From Hemicentrotus pulcherrimus (taxonomy: Eukaryota > Echinodermata > Echinoidea > Camarodonta > Strongylocentrotidae): a DNA stretch of 10,338 nt. The notes under the pieces were generated by a model. It did not search any database and was not told the DNA's origin. It saw only the letters and a program-made list of their open reading frames with translations. Of this stretch, positions 1-7,759 are shown in pieces (position 1 is the stretch's first letter; each line of letters begins with the position of its first letter). The position numbers and the translations under genes were made by a program. Location: the NCBI GenBank assembly GCA_003118195.1, contig BEXV01000380.1, positions 130,315-140,652 on the forward strand. Direction: 5' to 3'.

Positions 1-73
1 TATTTGATTTCTAGTTATGTCTGGCACCCTTTGGCAAATGTAATATTCTTGGCTTCTGTCTTTCTCTATGTAG

Positions 74-310
74 GTGTGCACCGAGTGTGAGCCAGAGAGG
101 CAGTACATCCGACTCTTTGATGTGACGGAGCAGACATCGCTTCGTCGGCACAAGACGAGCCGAGAATGCCACAAGTGCAAGGAACCCCTGAGAGACACCA
201 TAGTGCACTTTGGTGAGAAGGGAGTGATAGACAAACCCCTGAACTGGTCCGGTGCAATGGATGCTGCAGAGGATGCTGATGCCATACTGTGTTTGGGATC
301 CAGTCTGAAA
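74..310 (+). CDS. SIRT7: SIRT7 internal exon: zinc-ribbon and NAD-binding core
   Basis: This exon encodes 79 residues of a class IV sirtuin, the NAD+-dependent nuclear deacylase that in vertebrates acts on histone H3K18ac and at rDNA chromatin. It begins after the acceptor TCTCTATGTAG (ending at 73) and stops before the donor GTAAGT at 311; both borders are phase 0. It starts [11 protein letters not shown], close to human VCTSCVPNREY. Four zinc-ligand cysteines are visible as C-x2-C (residues 2 and 5) and CHKC (32 and 35). The block RDTIVHFGE follows, then LNW and the nucleotide-binding loop LCLGSSLK at the exon end. These are SIRT7 hallmarks rather than SIRT6 ones. The catalytic histidine lies in an earlier exon outside the window, so the gene is partial here. 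The assignment rests on remembered family sequence, and the match is strong along the whole exon. Confidence 0.96.
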
Positions 311-659
311 GTAAGTGTTAGGCTTAACCCCTCAAGGGTTTGTGGAGAACTTCTTCAGTAAGGTATTCTAATTTCATGACCTAAATTCACCCATTTTATT
401 GGTTCTAGCCTTCTAGGACACCAGACATGGCGACTATTCCTCTACGTGCAATGTCTTACACAGACCAAATTTCTAACTTTAACCCTAACCCTATATTTTT
501 GGTGTTAAGGGCATGTTCCATGAGCACACTTCATTTGTGAAATCAATAAAGTGCAGGACAGAATGGACATACTTTCTTGTCAAATGTTATCTGTAAGTGT
601 TTTTCATAGTCATTCAGAATCCTTTCTTAAACAAAAATCATACTATTGCAAATCTCCAG
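311..659 (+). other. SIRT7 intron between the zinc-ribbon and Rossmann exons
   Basis: This is a 349-base intron with donor GTAAGT and acceptor CTCCAG. I see no open gene in it. It holds a short TAACCCTAACCCTAT stretch at 480-494, two telomere-like units only, and otherwise ordinary AT-rich sequence. The coding frame could read through its first 51 bases to a stop at 359-361, so retention would truncate the protein just after SLK. Confidence 0.9.
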
Positions 660-740
660 GTTCTAAGGCGATATCAGTGCCTTTGGAGCACAGACAGACC
701 AAAGAGCCAGAGACCGAAGCTATTCATCGTCAATCTACAG
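660..740 (+). CDS. SIRT7: SIRT7 internal exon: end of the Rossmann fold
   Basis: This 81-base, 27-residue exon lies between the acceptor CTCCAG (ending at 659) and the donor GTAAGT at 741, phase 0 at both ends. It opens with VLRRYQCLW and ends RPKLFIVNLQ, matching human SIRT7 VLKKYPRLW and RPKLYIVNLQ. The first codon, GTT, supplies the valine that completes the GSSLKV loop begun in the previous exon. The IVNLQ strand corresponds to the sirtuin segment that contacts the adenine ribose of NAD+. The exon is separated from the previous one by a 349-base intron. The middle (STDRPKSQ) differs from human but keeps the length, so I see no insertion or frameshift. Confidence 0.95.
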
Positions 741-790
741 GTAAGTGGGAAAAACCAAAGCGTTATCAAAGGTCAAGGCTGTGTCTTATG

Positions 791-857
791 AAGAGTTGTG
801 ATTAATTGCAACTTATTTGTGATTGATATCAATTGATTCAAATCAATCACAACTCTT
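791..857. repeat. Nested palindrome
   Basis: AAGAGTTGTGATT at 791-803 is the exact reverse complement of AATCACAACTCTT at 845-857. Inside lie smaller inverted repeats: ATTGATATCAAT at 822-833 is self-complementary, and the AATTGATT / AATCAAT words pair around it. The whole 67 bases can fold in more than one way. It sits 50 bases after a SIRT7 splice donor. It may be the relic of a foldback element; I recognise no family. Confidence 0.65.
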
Positions 858-1431
858 TATAGGACAAGGGGTCCTAGATTATCTACATACAACTAACTAG
901 GAAATGTTATCCTATTATCGATTGTCCATTGATTATTGATAACTTGTTTCACAATTATCAACTTTGTATTGTATCCGGCATTACCTACTAGATAATGGCA
1001 TATATATTCAACCTTACATAAGTCAAACTTGCATAAGTAAAAAACTTTTCTATGGGTTTGTTGTATTGTGCAACAGTTATACTAGTACATGCAATGTGAA
1101 TCCACTTTTTACACACGGTGCATAGAAGCGCTTTGTGAATTACTGGTTTCGTGCAACATAAACATGGATATTCAGTAGGCCTGCGGGTGTGTATCTACAT
1201 CCCCATGCAAACCGGCACTTAGGAGCAGCATCAAACATGGATATTTGACCGTCATGATTGGTTACTGAAGTAACGAAATAACGCCAGTGCTAGTAATACA
1301 CATATGATAATGATAGGTATATCAGTAACAATAATAACAATATAGAATAGAATAGACCAAAAATTAGGTCTCTCGTAGTAATACTTACAGGTAATAGTAA
1401 TTTAAGTTCATGAAAAGAAAAGAAAAAGTCT

Positions 1432-2236
1432 TTAAAGAATGTTGAAGTAGGATAGTTTGGCAAGATCTCTCTCATGAGTTGCCTTGATGCATGATTTCAT
1501 GACGATCACTCTGTCTTGAGTCCATACTTTGTGATCTTTCCTCTTGTTCGCCATTCTTATCCTCCGAAAGAGGTTTGATCTATCTCTCGTAAGATTTTCA
1601 TTTACCGGTATGTATAAGGCGTTGTCTGAGTGTCAAAGTTTAATCCTAGCACTGGAGATCTTTTCGGAGTTGATGAACTTCACTATGATGATCCTGATCT
1701 TTCCTTTTGGCTGTTCCCTGTCGTTCCTTTTCATGCAATGATTTTCTGCAGAGGGAGCAGGGCCCAATTGATGACTTTGATCAATGTTGGTGACATCAAA
1801 CTCGATGTCAAGTTCATCTTTGCAGATATTTCTGACAAGATTGTCTGTGTATTCTCCATCCTCCTCTTCCACACTGTTAAATCAAGCATCAAGCAGTATC
1901 TCCTCGTATACTGTTCTAATTCATCCTTGACAGATTTTAGATCCCAAGAGACTTTATTCTGGCGTCTTGTGATTTTCATTCGAAGTAAAACAATTTTTTT
2001 TTCTCACCTCATCACAAATAGTTTTATGGACTTCGTTGAATACGTTGCTTTTGATGGCATTTACTAACTTTGCAATGAAAGTTGAATCGATGAAGAGATT
2101 TTAGATGGCAGACTGGATGACAGAAGTTGCTTAATTTTTCAACGGCTGATTGGAGGTTGTGTTCGCGATCAGTTCTCGGCCGACTATCAGCCTTCATTTT
2201 GCCGTCGCTCCATAGGCGACGCTCTTTTCCTGACAT
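1432..2236 (-). pseudogene. Broken LINE ORF1-like gene, antisense within SIRT7 intron
   Basis: Read on the minus strand, a degraded retrotransposon ORF1-type protein runs from an ATG at 2236 to a TAA at about 1432. The pieces lie in different frames: MSGKERRLW...AVEKL (2236 to about 2130); a segment with FIAKLVNAI and HKTICDE (about 2120-2010) that contains a stop; DELEQYTRR (about 1920-1895); then EDGEYTDNLV, DIDQSH-like NIDQSHQLG and IIIVKF (1872-1640). An in-frame TGA at 1633-1635 follows, and the same frame continues with VNENLTRDRSNLF and KVWTQD. The order coiled/DELEQY-RR, then ENTD...DI-RSH-G, then R-IIVKF, then INENLT...WT-DG is typical of ORF1 proteins of non-LTR retrotransposons with an L1-ORF1p-like RNA-binding (RRM plus C-terminal) fold. 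No reverse transcriptase or endonuclease is visible next to it. It has frameshifts and at least two internal stops, so it is dead. The family name is uncertain, and related domains also occur in other proteins. Confidence 0.72.
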
Positions 2237-2501
2237 TTCTGTTCAAAGCTGCTTTTCTATTAACAAGTATACGGAGCACTTATTCAAACACGTCACTCCT
2301 GTTCGCACATCGCTACTTAAATACATTTTGAACAAATTTCTACATTCCTTGCATTTTTCAATCTAAAAGTATACGCGCATCATATTGATCCAAATTTAAC
2401 TACTGGTACAAATGCTGTCTCATATTTGTATAGCTTGGTTTATAAATGTTAAAATAAAACCATCAAGTCAAAAATTGAAGTTAAATTGCCCTTCATTTCA
2501 G

Positions 2502-2608
2502 TGGACACCAAAAGACAGTCAGGCATCCCTGAAGATCCATGGCCGATGTGATGATGTGATGGCACTACTCATGAAGCACCTAAACCTTTCAATACCTCTC
2601 TACACAAG
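2502..2608 (+). CDS. SIRT7: SIRT7 internal exon: last part of the catalytic domain
   Basis: This 107-base exon follows the acceptor TTCATTTCAG (ending at 2501) and precedes the donor GTAAGA at 2609. It starts in phase 0 and ends after two bases of an arginine codon (AG), completed by the first base of the last exon. It encodes WTPKDSQASLKIHGRCDDVM, then a helix LLMKHLNLSIPLY. This matches human WTPKDDWAALKLHGKCDDVM and the following LLMAELGLEIPAY. The CDDVM segment closes the sirtuin catalytic domain near the NAD adenine pocket. The preceding 1,761-base intron carries an antisense retrotransposon fragment, and a minisatellite begins 22 bases after the donor GT starts. Confidence 0.95.
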
Positions 2609-2629
2609 GTAAGAAGAGTGGGTGATTTG

Positions 2630-2901
2630 CCGTTTGGTCTACGACCGGTTTGTCTACTACCCAATCAGTCTATTCCCATTTGGTCTACATCCCGTCCTGT
2701 CTACCTATCCACATGGTCTAATAATCATTTTGTCTACTTATCACTTGGTCCAATGAACATTTAGGCTAATAACCAATTGGTCTAATATACATTTGGTCTA
2801 ATCACCAATAATCTACTAACTATTTGGTCTATTTAGCATTTAGTCTAATTTCCAATCGGCCTAATTCCCATTTAGTCTACCATCCATAAGGTCTAATAGC
2901 C
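2630..2901. repeat. Minisatellite, ~17 degenerate copies of a ~16-bp unit
   Basis: A unit close to ATTTGGTCTAATNACC recurs about every 16 bases. The GGTCTA, TGTCTA, AGTCTA or GGCCTA core can be counted roughly 17 times across 272 bases. Early copies favour GTCTAC and later ones GTCTAAT, with copies diverging independently. The array starts 22 bases after the splice donor GT of the preceding SIRT7 exon. I recall similar GGTCTA arrays in sea urchin DNA, but a repeat library would be needed to name it. Confidence 0.85.
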
Positions 2902-3371
2902 ATATGAAGATAGTTATTATTAATGAATAAATGATTAAAGAGTCTTTGAAGGTCATTTGAAGTAAGGGTGTCAACAGGCGACATGTCTAACCCCCTCCAC
3001 AACATATAAACACACTCACACTTTCAAAAGTGGGAGAAATATTGTTTACCCACTTGGTGCTTGGGGGATTTTACGATCTACAATGCATTAGAATGCCTAT
3101 TTATAACACCCCAAATTTAAGATTCTATATTGTGGTAGGGGAGCCAGCCCGATAGAAGTGGCTTAGAAGGGTATACGTACCATATGGACAAAAGTAGAAC
3201 ATCCGCCTTCTGCTCGAGCAAGCCTAGGTGACTTTAACCTGTTATCTACAATTCTACATATATAAATCGTAATTGTCTTTGAATGTGAATTTAGATGTCG
3301 TGCCAAGATAAATTATCTGCACGTAATTTGGAATATTGAATTATTTGTTACACAAACATTTTTATACAGTA

Positions 3372-3526
3372 GGATTATGGCTGCACCATGTGAGAGAGGG
3401 GGAGGATTGGGGAGTCCTGAAAAGGACTGTCGGTAATATTTCTTTGTTGAATGTGTGTACCGGTAGTCCTGAAAGGACTCCCCAATCCTCCCCCTCCCCC
3501 TCTCTCACATGGTGCAACCGTAAGCC
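3372..3526. repeat. Intronic foldback with ~60-bp nearly perfect arms
   Basis: The left arm at 3372-3435 (core TGCACCATGTGAGAGAGGG, then GGAGGATTGGGGAGTCCT) is the reverse complement of the right arm at 3458-3526. There is one 6-base pyrimidine insertion in the right arm (an extra CTCCCC-type unit near 3491-3500), a single-base difference in GAAA, and a few transitions at the outer and inner ends. The loop is about 22 bases (3436-3457). Each arm also contains its own small palindrome, AGTCCT-GAA(A)-AGGACT. In the pre-mRNA this would make a very stable hairpin ending 93 bases before the last SIRT7 exon. It could be a non-autonomous foldback transposon or a local inverted duplication; I see no clear target-site duplication. 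Confidence 0.88.
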
Positions 3527-3619
3527 TTCTGTACCTCTACATCGCCATGCAAGCCAATACTTCCAAGCAGCAAATACATTTGAGTCTTTCTCATTAAACT
3601 CTGATACTCCGCTTTACAG

Positions 3620-4028
3620 GAACAGCGATCCCATTTTCAAAATGGCCACTCCCATCAAGCCCCATGAAGAGGGCAGCTACTTGACAAGATCTCTCTTGGA
3701 CACCAGGTTGAACTCTGATTCCCCAAACCTCAATGTGAACAGTGTCATCAAGACTGAACAAGACATCTCTGCTAATAAACTTGCATCAAGTGCACTCTCG
3801 CAAAATCAAAACTCTGATTGTGCCTCAGAAAGAAATTACAACGACAGTGAAGATACAGAGGATTATGAAAAGGAGATTCCTGTAGTGTTGCCATCACTAG
3901 AGGGTGGTGTTGAGGGAGAAGGGAATATGCCTGGCTGGTTTGGGAAAGGATGCAGGAAGAAGGTGGTTAGGAAAGTTGGAAAGAAGAGGCGACGATCAAG
4001 AGTGTCCAGCGTCGAGATGGGGACTTGA
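3620..4028 (+). CDS. SIRT7: SIRT7 last exon: C-terminal regulatory and nuclear tail with stop
   Basis: The last exon starts after the acceptor CGCTTTACAG (ending at 3619). Its first G completes the split arginine codon, and 135 further residues run to TGA at 4026-4028. It begins NSDPIFKMATPIKPHEEGSY, matching human WQDPIFSLATPL...EEGS, and near the end carries GWFGKGC, matching human GGWFGRGC. A lysine/arginine cluster (residues 254-269 of the visible 277, including KKRRRSR) is the expected nuclear/nucleolar targeting signal. Between these conserved ends lies a low-complexity stretch of about 80 residues rich in S, N, D and E, with VIKTEQD (a psi-K-x-E SUMO consensus) and an acidic patch EDTEDYEKE. 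From the DPIF motif to the stop the tail is about 132 residues, against roughly 70-75 in human, so it is clearly longer. After the basic cluster it continues VSSVEMGT. Confidence 0.94.
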
Positions 4029-5443
4029 TTGTCAGAGAGGGCAGGTTTAATGTCAGATTTGTAAAATCAATCATAAGACAGAGATAGTAGTAAATATTCT
4101 CAGGTTAGATAATACATATAGCTGCTGCCATTTTGTCTAAAACTTCCATCTTTTTTTTTATAGTCCAGAATGTAGTCATGAAGAAGGACAAATAATATGT
4201 ATTGATTTTCATCACCAAAGTGGCCAATTTGATGTCAAAAAAATTGTAAAATCATCCACAAAACAAACTGGTCAACATCCCTACTTTGTACATCATTCCT
4301 GTTGTATTTTTTCAAAACTTACATCATGTTTATTATGTCGTTTAAACAAAAATCAGTCAGAAAGCAAATTTATTGTGTTTCTAAGTGGGAAGATAGACCC
4401 TTTTTAAGATAAATCGGCAAGTTAAAAAAAACCTTATCGGTACATGCTTTTGAGTACTGAAGCTCCTATTTTGTGTTTCTCAGGTTTCTACTTCTCGCCA
4501 GATTTTAAGGCACATTGCTCACAGTAGTGATTGGCACCTTAAAAAAAATATGCCAAAGTTCATTTAAAGTATACCAGTCACCTGAAGAAAAAGAATTTGT
4601 GCAAAGGTAGAATCAACCTATACAATTTTACCGGCATTCAATTGGTAAAAATTAAGGAGTATCGGTAGGAATAAATCAAAAGATTACATTAAACTCTGCG
4701 TATTGCAATCACAGTCAGATGGTCTAGTCAGACGAGGGATCCATGCCCATCCTATTCTATGCAAGTGCATACACATGGGTTAAGTAGTCTACTCAACAAA
4801 ATGTCTAACTGCTAACTGAGATTGTATTTGAATTGCAATATCTCTTTTTAGAAGTAATATTTGAAGTACGTATTTTGAATACTTAATAACCACATGAAAC
4901 CCTTTACACCAAGAGCAATACATGTTTTATAGTGATTGGAACACTTTCAAATTGTCTATAATCGAAAGCAGCAAAAGAGATTCCAAATCAAATTAGCTTA
5001 ATATGATGAATGAGCAATCGGTGTACCTATATAAACTTTCTCCTGGATATGAGTGTCTTTCCTGATGAAAATATACCTCTCTTTTTTTAGATTACATTCT
5101 TCTTACTTGCATATATGTCTGGGAATGAAAGCGTTGTGTCCATGTTGAGAAACCTGGAGTTTGGTCATGCATTGGGTGACTAATTAGAGTTGGGTATATC
5201 ACCTGAAACAAAGAAGGCTATAACAAAAAAAACTTATTCTGTTTGGACAATATTTGTTTTTGACAAGCCGGACATTTTGTAATTGTCCAATCTAACAACA
5301 GCAAATAAATGGAAAATGTTAATTAACAAAAGAAATCATATTTAATGCGATGTATCTTTGCCATGTAAACATGACAACAAATTATCCATTTGTAAGTCAT
5401 ATGCATTACAAAAATAATCTATCAGGCTTATGACTTCAAAAGG
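4029..5443 (+). other. SIRT7 3' UTR of unknown length, then intergenic or UTR sequence
   Basis: After the SIRT7 stop codon the sequence is AT-rich, without a plausible open frame. The transcript must end somewhere here or further on, but no signal is decisive. The first good hexamers are AATAAA at 4670-4675 and ATTAAA at 4688-4693; another AATAAA is at 5304-5309. A short inverted repeat, TTTTAAGG / CCTTAAAA, is at 4503-4510 and 4537-4544. I recognise no repeat family or exon in the stretch. Confidence 0.55.
4670..4693 (+). terminator. Candidate polyadenylation signals for SIRT7
   Basis: AATAAA at 4670-4675 is followed 12 bases later by ATTAAA at 4688-4693, about 640 bases past the stop codon. 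These are the first canonical hexamers I find downstream of the coding region. A clear GU/U-rich downstream element is not obvious, and such hexamers are frequent in AT-rich DNA, so the call is weak. Confidence 0.3.
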
Positions 5444-5660
5444 AGGCGCGATAGCTCAGTCAATAGAGCAGTGGTCTCATAATAGGGTGACCCGGGTTCG
5501 AAACCAAGGCAATGCGCTTGTGCCGTTTGGTAAGGCATTAATCCTCATTAGCAGGTCCCTGGGAGAGGACCTAAAGCCTTCAGCCGTCTGGTTGCTTACT
5601 TACAAGCATTTATGCTTTCTTAGCTGTCGGGTAAAATATCCACCTTCATTCATTCATTCG
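5444..5660 (+). mobile_element. tRNA-derived SINE, plus orientation
   Basis: The head at 5444-5510 is a degraded tRNA copy. It starts GGCGCGATAGCTCAGT, which includes the A-box region TAGCTCAGTCAATAGAGC (5452-5469), and has a perfect B box GGTTCGAAACC at 5495-5505. The anticodon-loop position reads CTCATAA with CAT at 5478-5480, suggesting a tRNA-Met-type (or related) ancestor. The anticodon stem no longer pairs, so this is not a working tRNA gene. A body of about 130 bases follows (AATGCGCTTGTGCC, TAAGGCATTAATCC, GCATTTATGC), and a short (ATTC)3 tail at 5648-5659 marks a likely 3' end. The open frame crossing it is incidental. No target-site duplication was found by eye. Confidence 0.85.
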
Positions 5661-7299
5661 AAAGTGGTGCTTGAAGCACTGTTGGACTCTGCATGGCCAT
5701 TCATCAGCTCTAGGTTATCTTTGCATGGTAGCATATAGATGATCTTGTGCGATTATTTTGTCTTGTTATATAAATTGTACTGTTTATCATGTGTCAAAAG
5801 TATTAGTAAATGAGTACGAATAATCAATACATATTTTTGTCAAGTGCTCATCATATTTGTAACCAATGTTTTTTAACCATCTAGGTTACAATGTGCATTG
5901 TCTTAGAAAGTTGACTGGCATAGATAGAGCAATAAACATGTCTATCAATATTGTAAATTCAGGCTTTTTGTAGTCACAGAAATTTTCAGTCTGGTATGAT
6001 ACCTCTTTTGAACACACCAAAATGTAGGCCTTATTTTCTATGAAACCATGTTTTTTAAAACAATTTGAACATTTGAAGGCACCATAGTACATGTGGTTGA
6101 TGGGAATAAATCACAGATAAGTTTCATTCATACTTGATACAGAGAAACTTGTTTAAAAAAAAGCTGTGGTGGCAAATAAAATGAGATTAGTGAAGTGTCT
6201 TTTATCTTTCAATATCCTATAACACAAAAATAAGTGGGTATGCCTAATGGGCTATTGTGGAGTGCAGTAGTATATATTTTACCCCGACAAAATGGCCCCT
6301 TTTCATTCATGTACATGTACCATTTTGTAACAATAGTCTTCTTAGGCGGTTTCTTACCATTACTCGGCTCATGAAAGAAATATATGAAATGCATATATCA
6401 TATCCCATTGGTATAAATATGGCAACTTTATGGAATGTTTTGTTTGTTTTAAAGTTTTATACATACTTATATCATCTTCCAAACTTCAAACAGAACATCC
6501 ACAATGTTGAATTTTCCTTTCTTCAAGGATACTTAGAACTCTGTGCATAATGAAAGTGTTTAATTCTGACATTGATAAATAAACAACTGAACAGCTTATA
6601 CAGGGTCCTTTATTAACAGCCAAGGCAGTTATGGTCAATTCTAATTTGTACATAACAGAGTAGCCAACCTCTCACATGCAATCTATTATATCATCAACTT
6701 GTAAAACAGTTTAAATCAAGGGGCAGGGGACTGTTGTAAGAGTTATTGATTCAAATATACTTGTACATGGGGGATGCTACTCAGTAAAGATCACCTCAGA
6801 AATTACTCTATGATTTGACACATAGAGTACATCATCCATTTGCCTCCTACATTGAAGTATACTGGTAATTCTCCACTTGATGTTTATATATGATCTTTGT
6901 GAGTGTTCTGTGAATCATAGCATACTAATGGTTTAGTCAAGCATGTATGAGAAATTTAGCATATAGTTTTCTTCCAAATCTCTGGATAGACACAGGGGCA
7001 ACGGCAGATGCCATGAAAGTGTAGGAGTCTTCTATTTTATCTTTTTTGTCAGATGATTCTTCACAAACAATTATACCTCAGATTTCTAGAACATAACAGT
7101 TTAAGATTCATTCTACCTGTATCCCAAAATATGGATAAATTCAGGCCTTGCGTTTTTAATCAGGTGACAGGAATGCCATGCATTATGTTTTTTAGACATA
7201 CAAATGTGTACATTAATGTAATAATACATCAATATCTAGATAATCTATTTTTTACTAGCGTTATGAACCTGGCTATAGTATGACTGCAGTATGACCCCT
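5661..7299. other. AT-rich non-coding stretch
   Basis: About 1.6 kb with no supportable gene. The longest frames (for example 6257-6550 on the plus strand) show no domain, no splice-compatible context and the low-complexity composition of chance ORFs. Small items seen are a CATGTACATGTAC palindrome near 6308, an AATAAA at 6578-6583, and a tandem AGTATGAC (7277-7284 and 7288-7295) just before the foldback element. I see no named repeat. Confidence 0.6.
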
Positions 7300-7470
7300 G
7301 GGGGTGTTTCATAAAGCTGTTCGTAAGTTACGCACAACTTTACGCATGACTGGAACATGTTCTTGGGTGCTAATCAGACTCTCAATCATTTACATGTAGC
7401 ACAAGAACATATCACCAGTCGTGCGTAAAGTGGTGCGTAACTTTTGAACAGCTTTATGAAACACCCCCCC
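7300..7470. mobile_element. Foldback MITE-like element
   Basis: Terminal inverted arms of about 72 bases (7300-7371 and 7398-7470) flank a 26-base loop. Both arms start GGGGGTGTTTCATAAAGCTG and continue through GTTACGCAC, CTTTACGCA, GACTGG and GTTCTTG with scattered mismatches. The immediate left flank, TATGACCCCT (7290-7299), closely matches TATAACCCCT at 7474-7483 just past the right arm (9 of 10 bases), a possible target-site duplication. There is no coding capacity. It is probably a non-autonomous DNA transposon; I recall this TTTCATAAAGCTG motif as abundant in marine invertebrate genomes, though I cannot name its autonomous parent. Confidence 0.85.
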
Positions 7471-7758
7471 AGATATAACCCCTCTTTGTATGCCTTAGCA
7501 TTTCAAAGGGAAGTCCCCCTGGTATTATCTTGGTTTTAGTAAAAGCAGAAAAATGAGAGAAACAAAGTAGTGAAAGTTTGAGCAATATCTGATAAAAAAA
7601 AATGCTATGAATTAGTGAAGTTGTCATCAGTGAAACAAGAATTGGCAACAGTGAGAAATATCTTGCTCCTCTCTAACTTGCTCTGTACAGAAAATTTCAC
7701 AAACTTTCATTTTCTTAGTGTGTGTGTGTGTGTATTGGGTTTTTACAGACATGTATCA
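7471..7758. other. Non-coding spacer with a short GT microsatellite
   Basis: I see no gene here. The sequence contains the candidate right target duplication at 7474-7483 and a (GT)8 run at 7718-7733. The rest is AT-rich unique-looking DNA between two mobile elements. Confidence 0.6.
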
Positions 7759-7759
7759 A

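Larger units (their letters stand above)
741..2501 (+). other. SIRT7 intron carrying a palindrome and an antisense LINE ORF1-like fragment
   Basis: This 1,761-base intron has donor GTAAGT and acceptor TTCATTTCAG. Contents in order: a nested palindrome at 791-857; AT-rich sequence; a 13-bp direct repeat AAACATGGATATT at 1160-1172 and 1233-1245; simple AT-rich sequence around 1300-1360; the minus-strand LINE ORF1-like pseudogene at about 1432-2236; then about 265 bases of AT-rich sequence before the acceptor. I see no further exon with splice signals and sirtuin similarity inside it, and the flanking exons join in phase 0 without one. Confidence 0.88.
2609..3619 (+). other. SIRT7 last intron, holding a minisatellite and a foldback
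   Basis: This 1,011-base phase-2 intron has donor GTAAGA and acceptor CGCTTTACAG. It begins almost at once with a degenerate minisatellite (about 2630-2901). About 470 bases of AT-rich sequence follow, in which I recognise nothing. A 155-base foldback (3372-3526) comes next, then a 93-base unique segment before the last exon. No start codon or other gene is needed in this stretch: the sirtuin reading frame resumes exactly at 3620. Confidence 0.88.

Noticed and set aside
480..494. Telomere-like TAACCCTAACCCTAT
   Set aside because: Only two full units inside an intron; too short to call an interstitial telomere or a chromosome end.
1630..2067. 145-residue plus-strand open frame
   Set aside because: It is the antisense shadow of the minus-strand ORF1-like relic, which carries the recognisable motifs.
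2630..2901. CRISPR array
   Set aside because: Units are about 16 bases, degenerate and contiguous, with no unique spacers, and the host is eukaryotic.
3336..3619. Open frame continuing upstream of the last SIRT7 exon without a stop
   Set aside because: It crosses the foldback arms and has no sirtuin similarity. A good acceptor at 3619 restores the known frame, so the openness is chance.
5444..5515. Functional tRNA gene
   Set aside because: The B box is good, but the anticodon stem does not pair and a SINE body follows, so it is a SINE head.
5430..5738. 102-residue plus-strand open frame
   Set aside because: It lies over the tRNA-derived SINE; the translation is incidental.
6257..6550. 97-residue plus-strand open frame as a gene
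   Set aside because: No domain, no splice or promoter context, and composition typical of chance frames in AT-rich DNA.
7718..7733. GT microsatellite as a regulatory element
   Set aside because: Only eight GT units; ordinary simple repeat.
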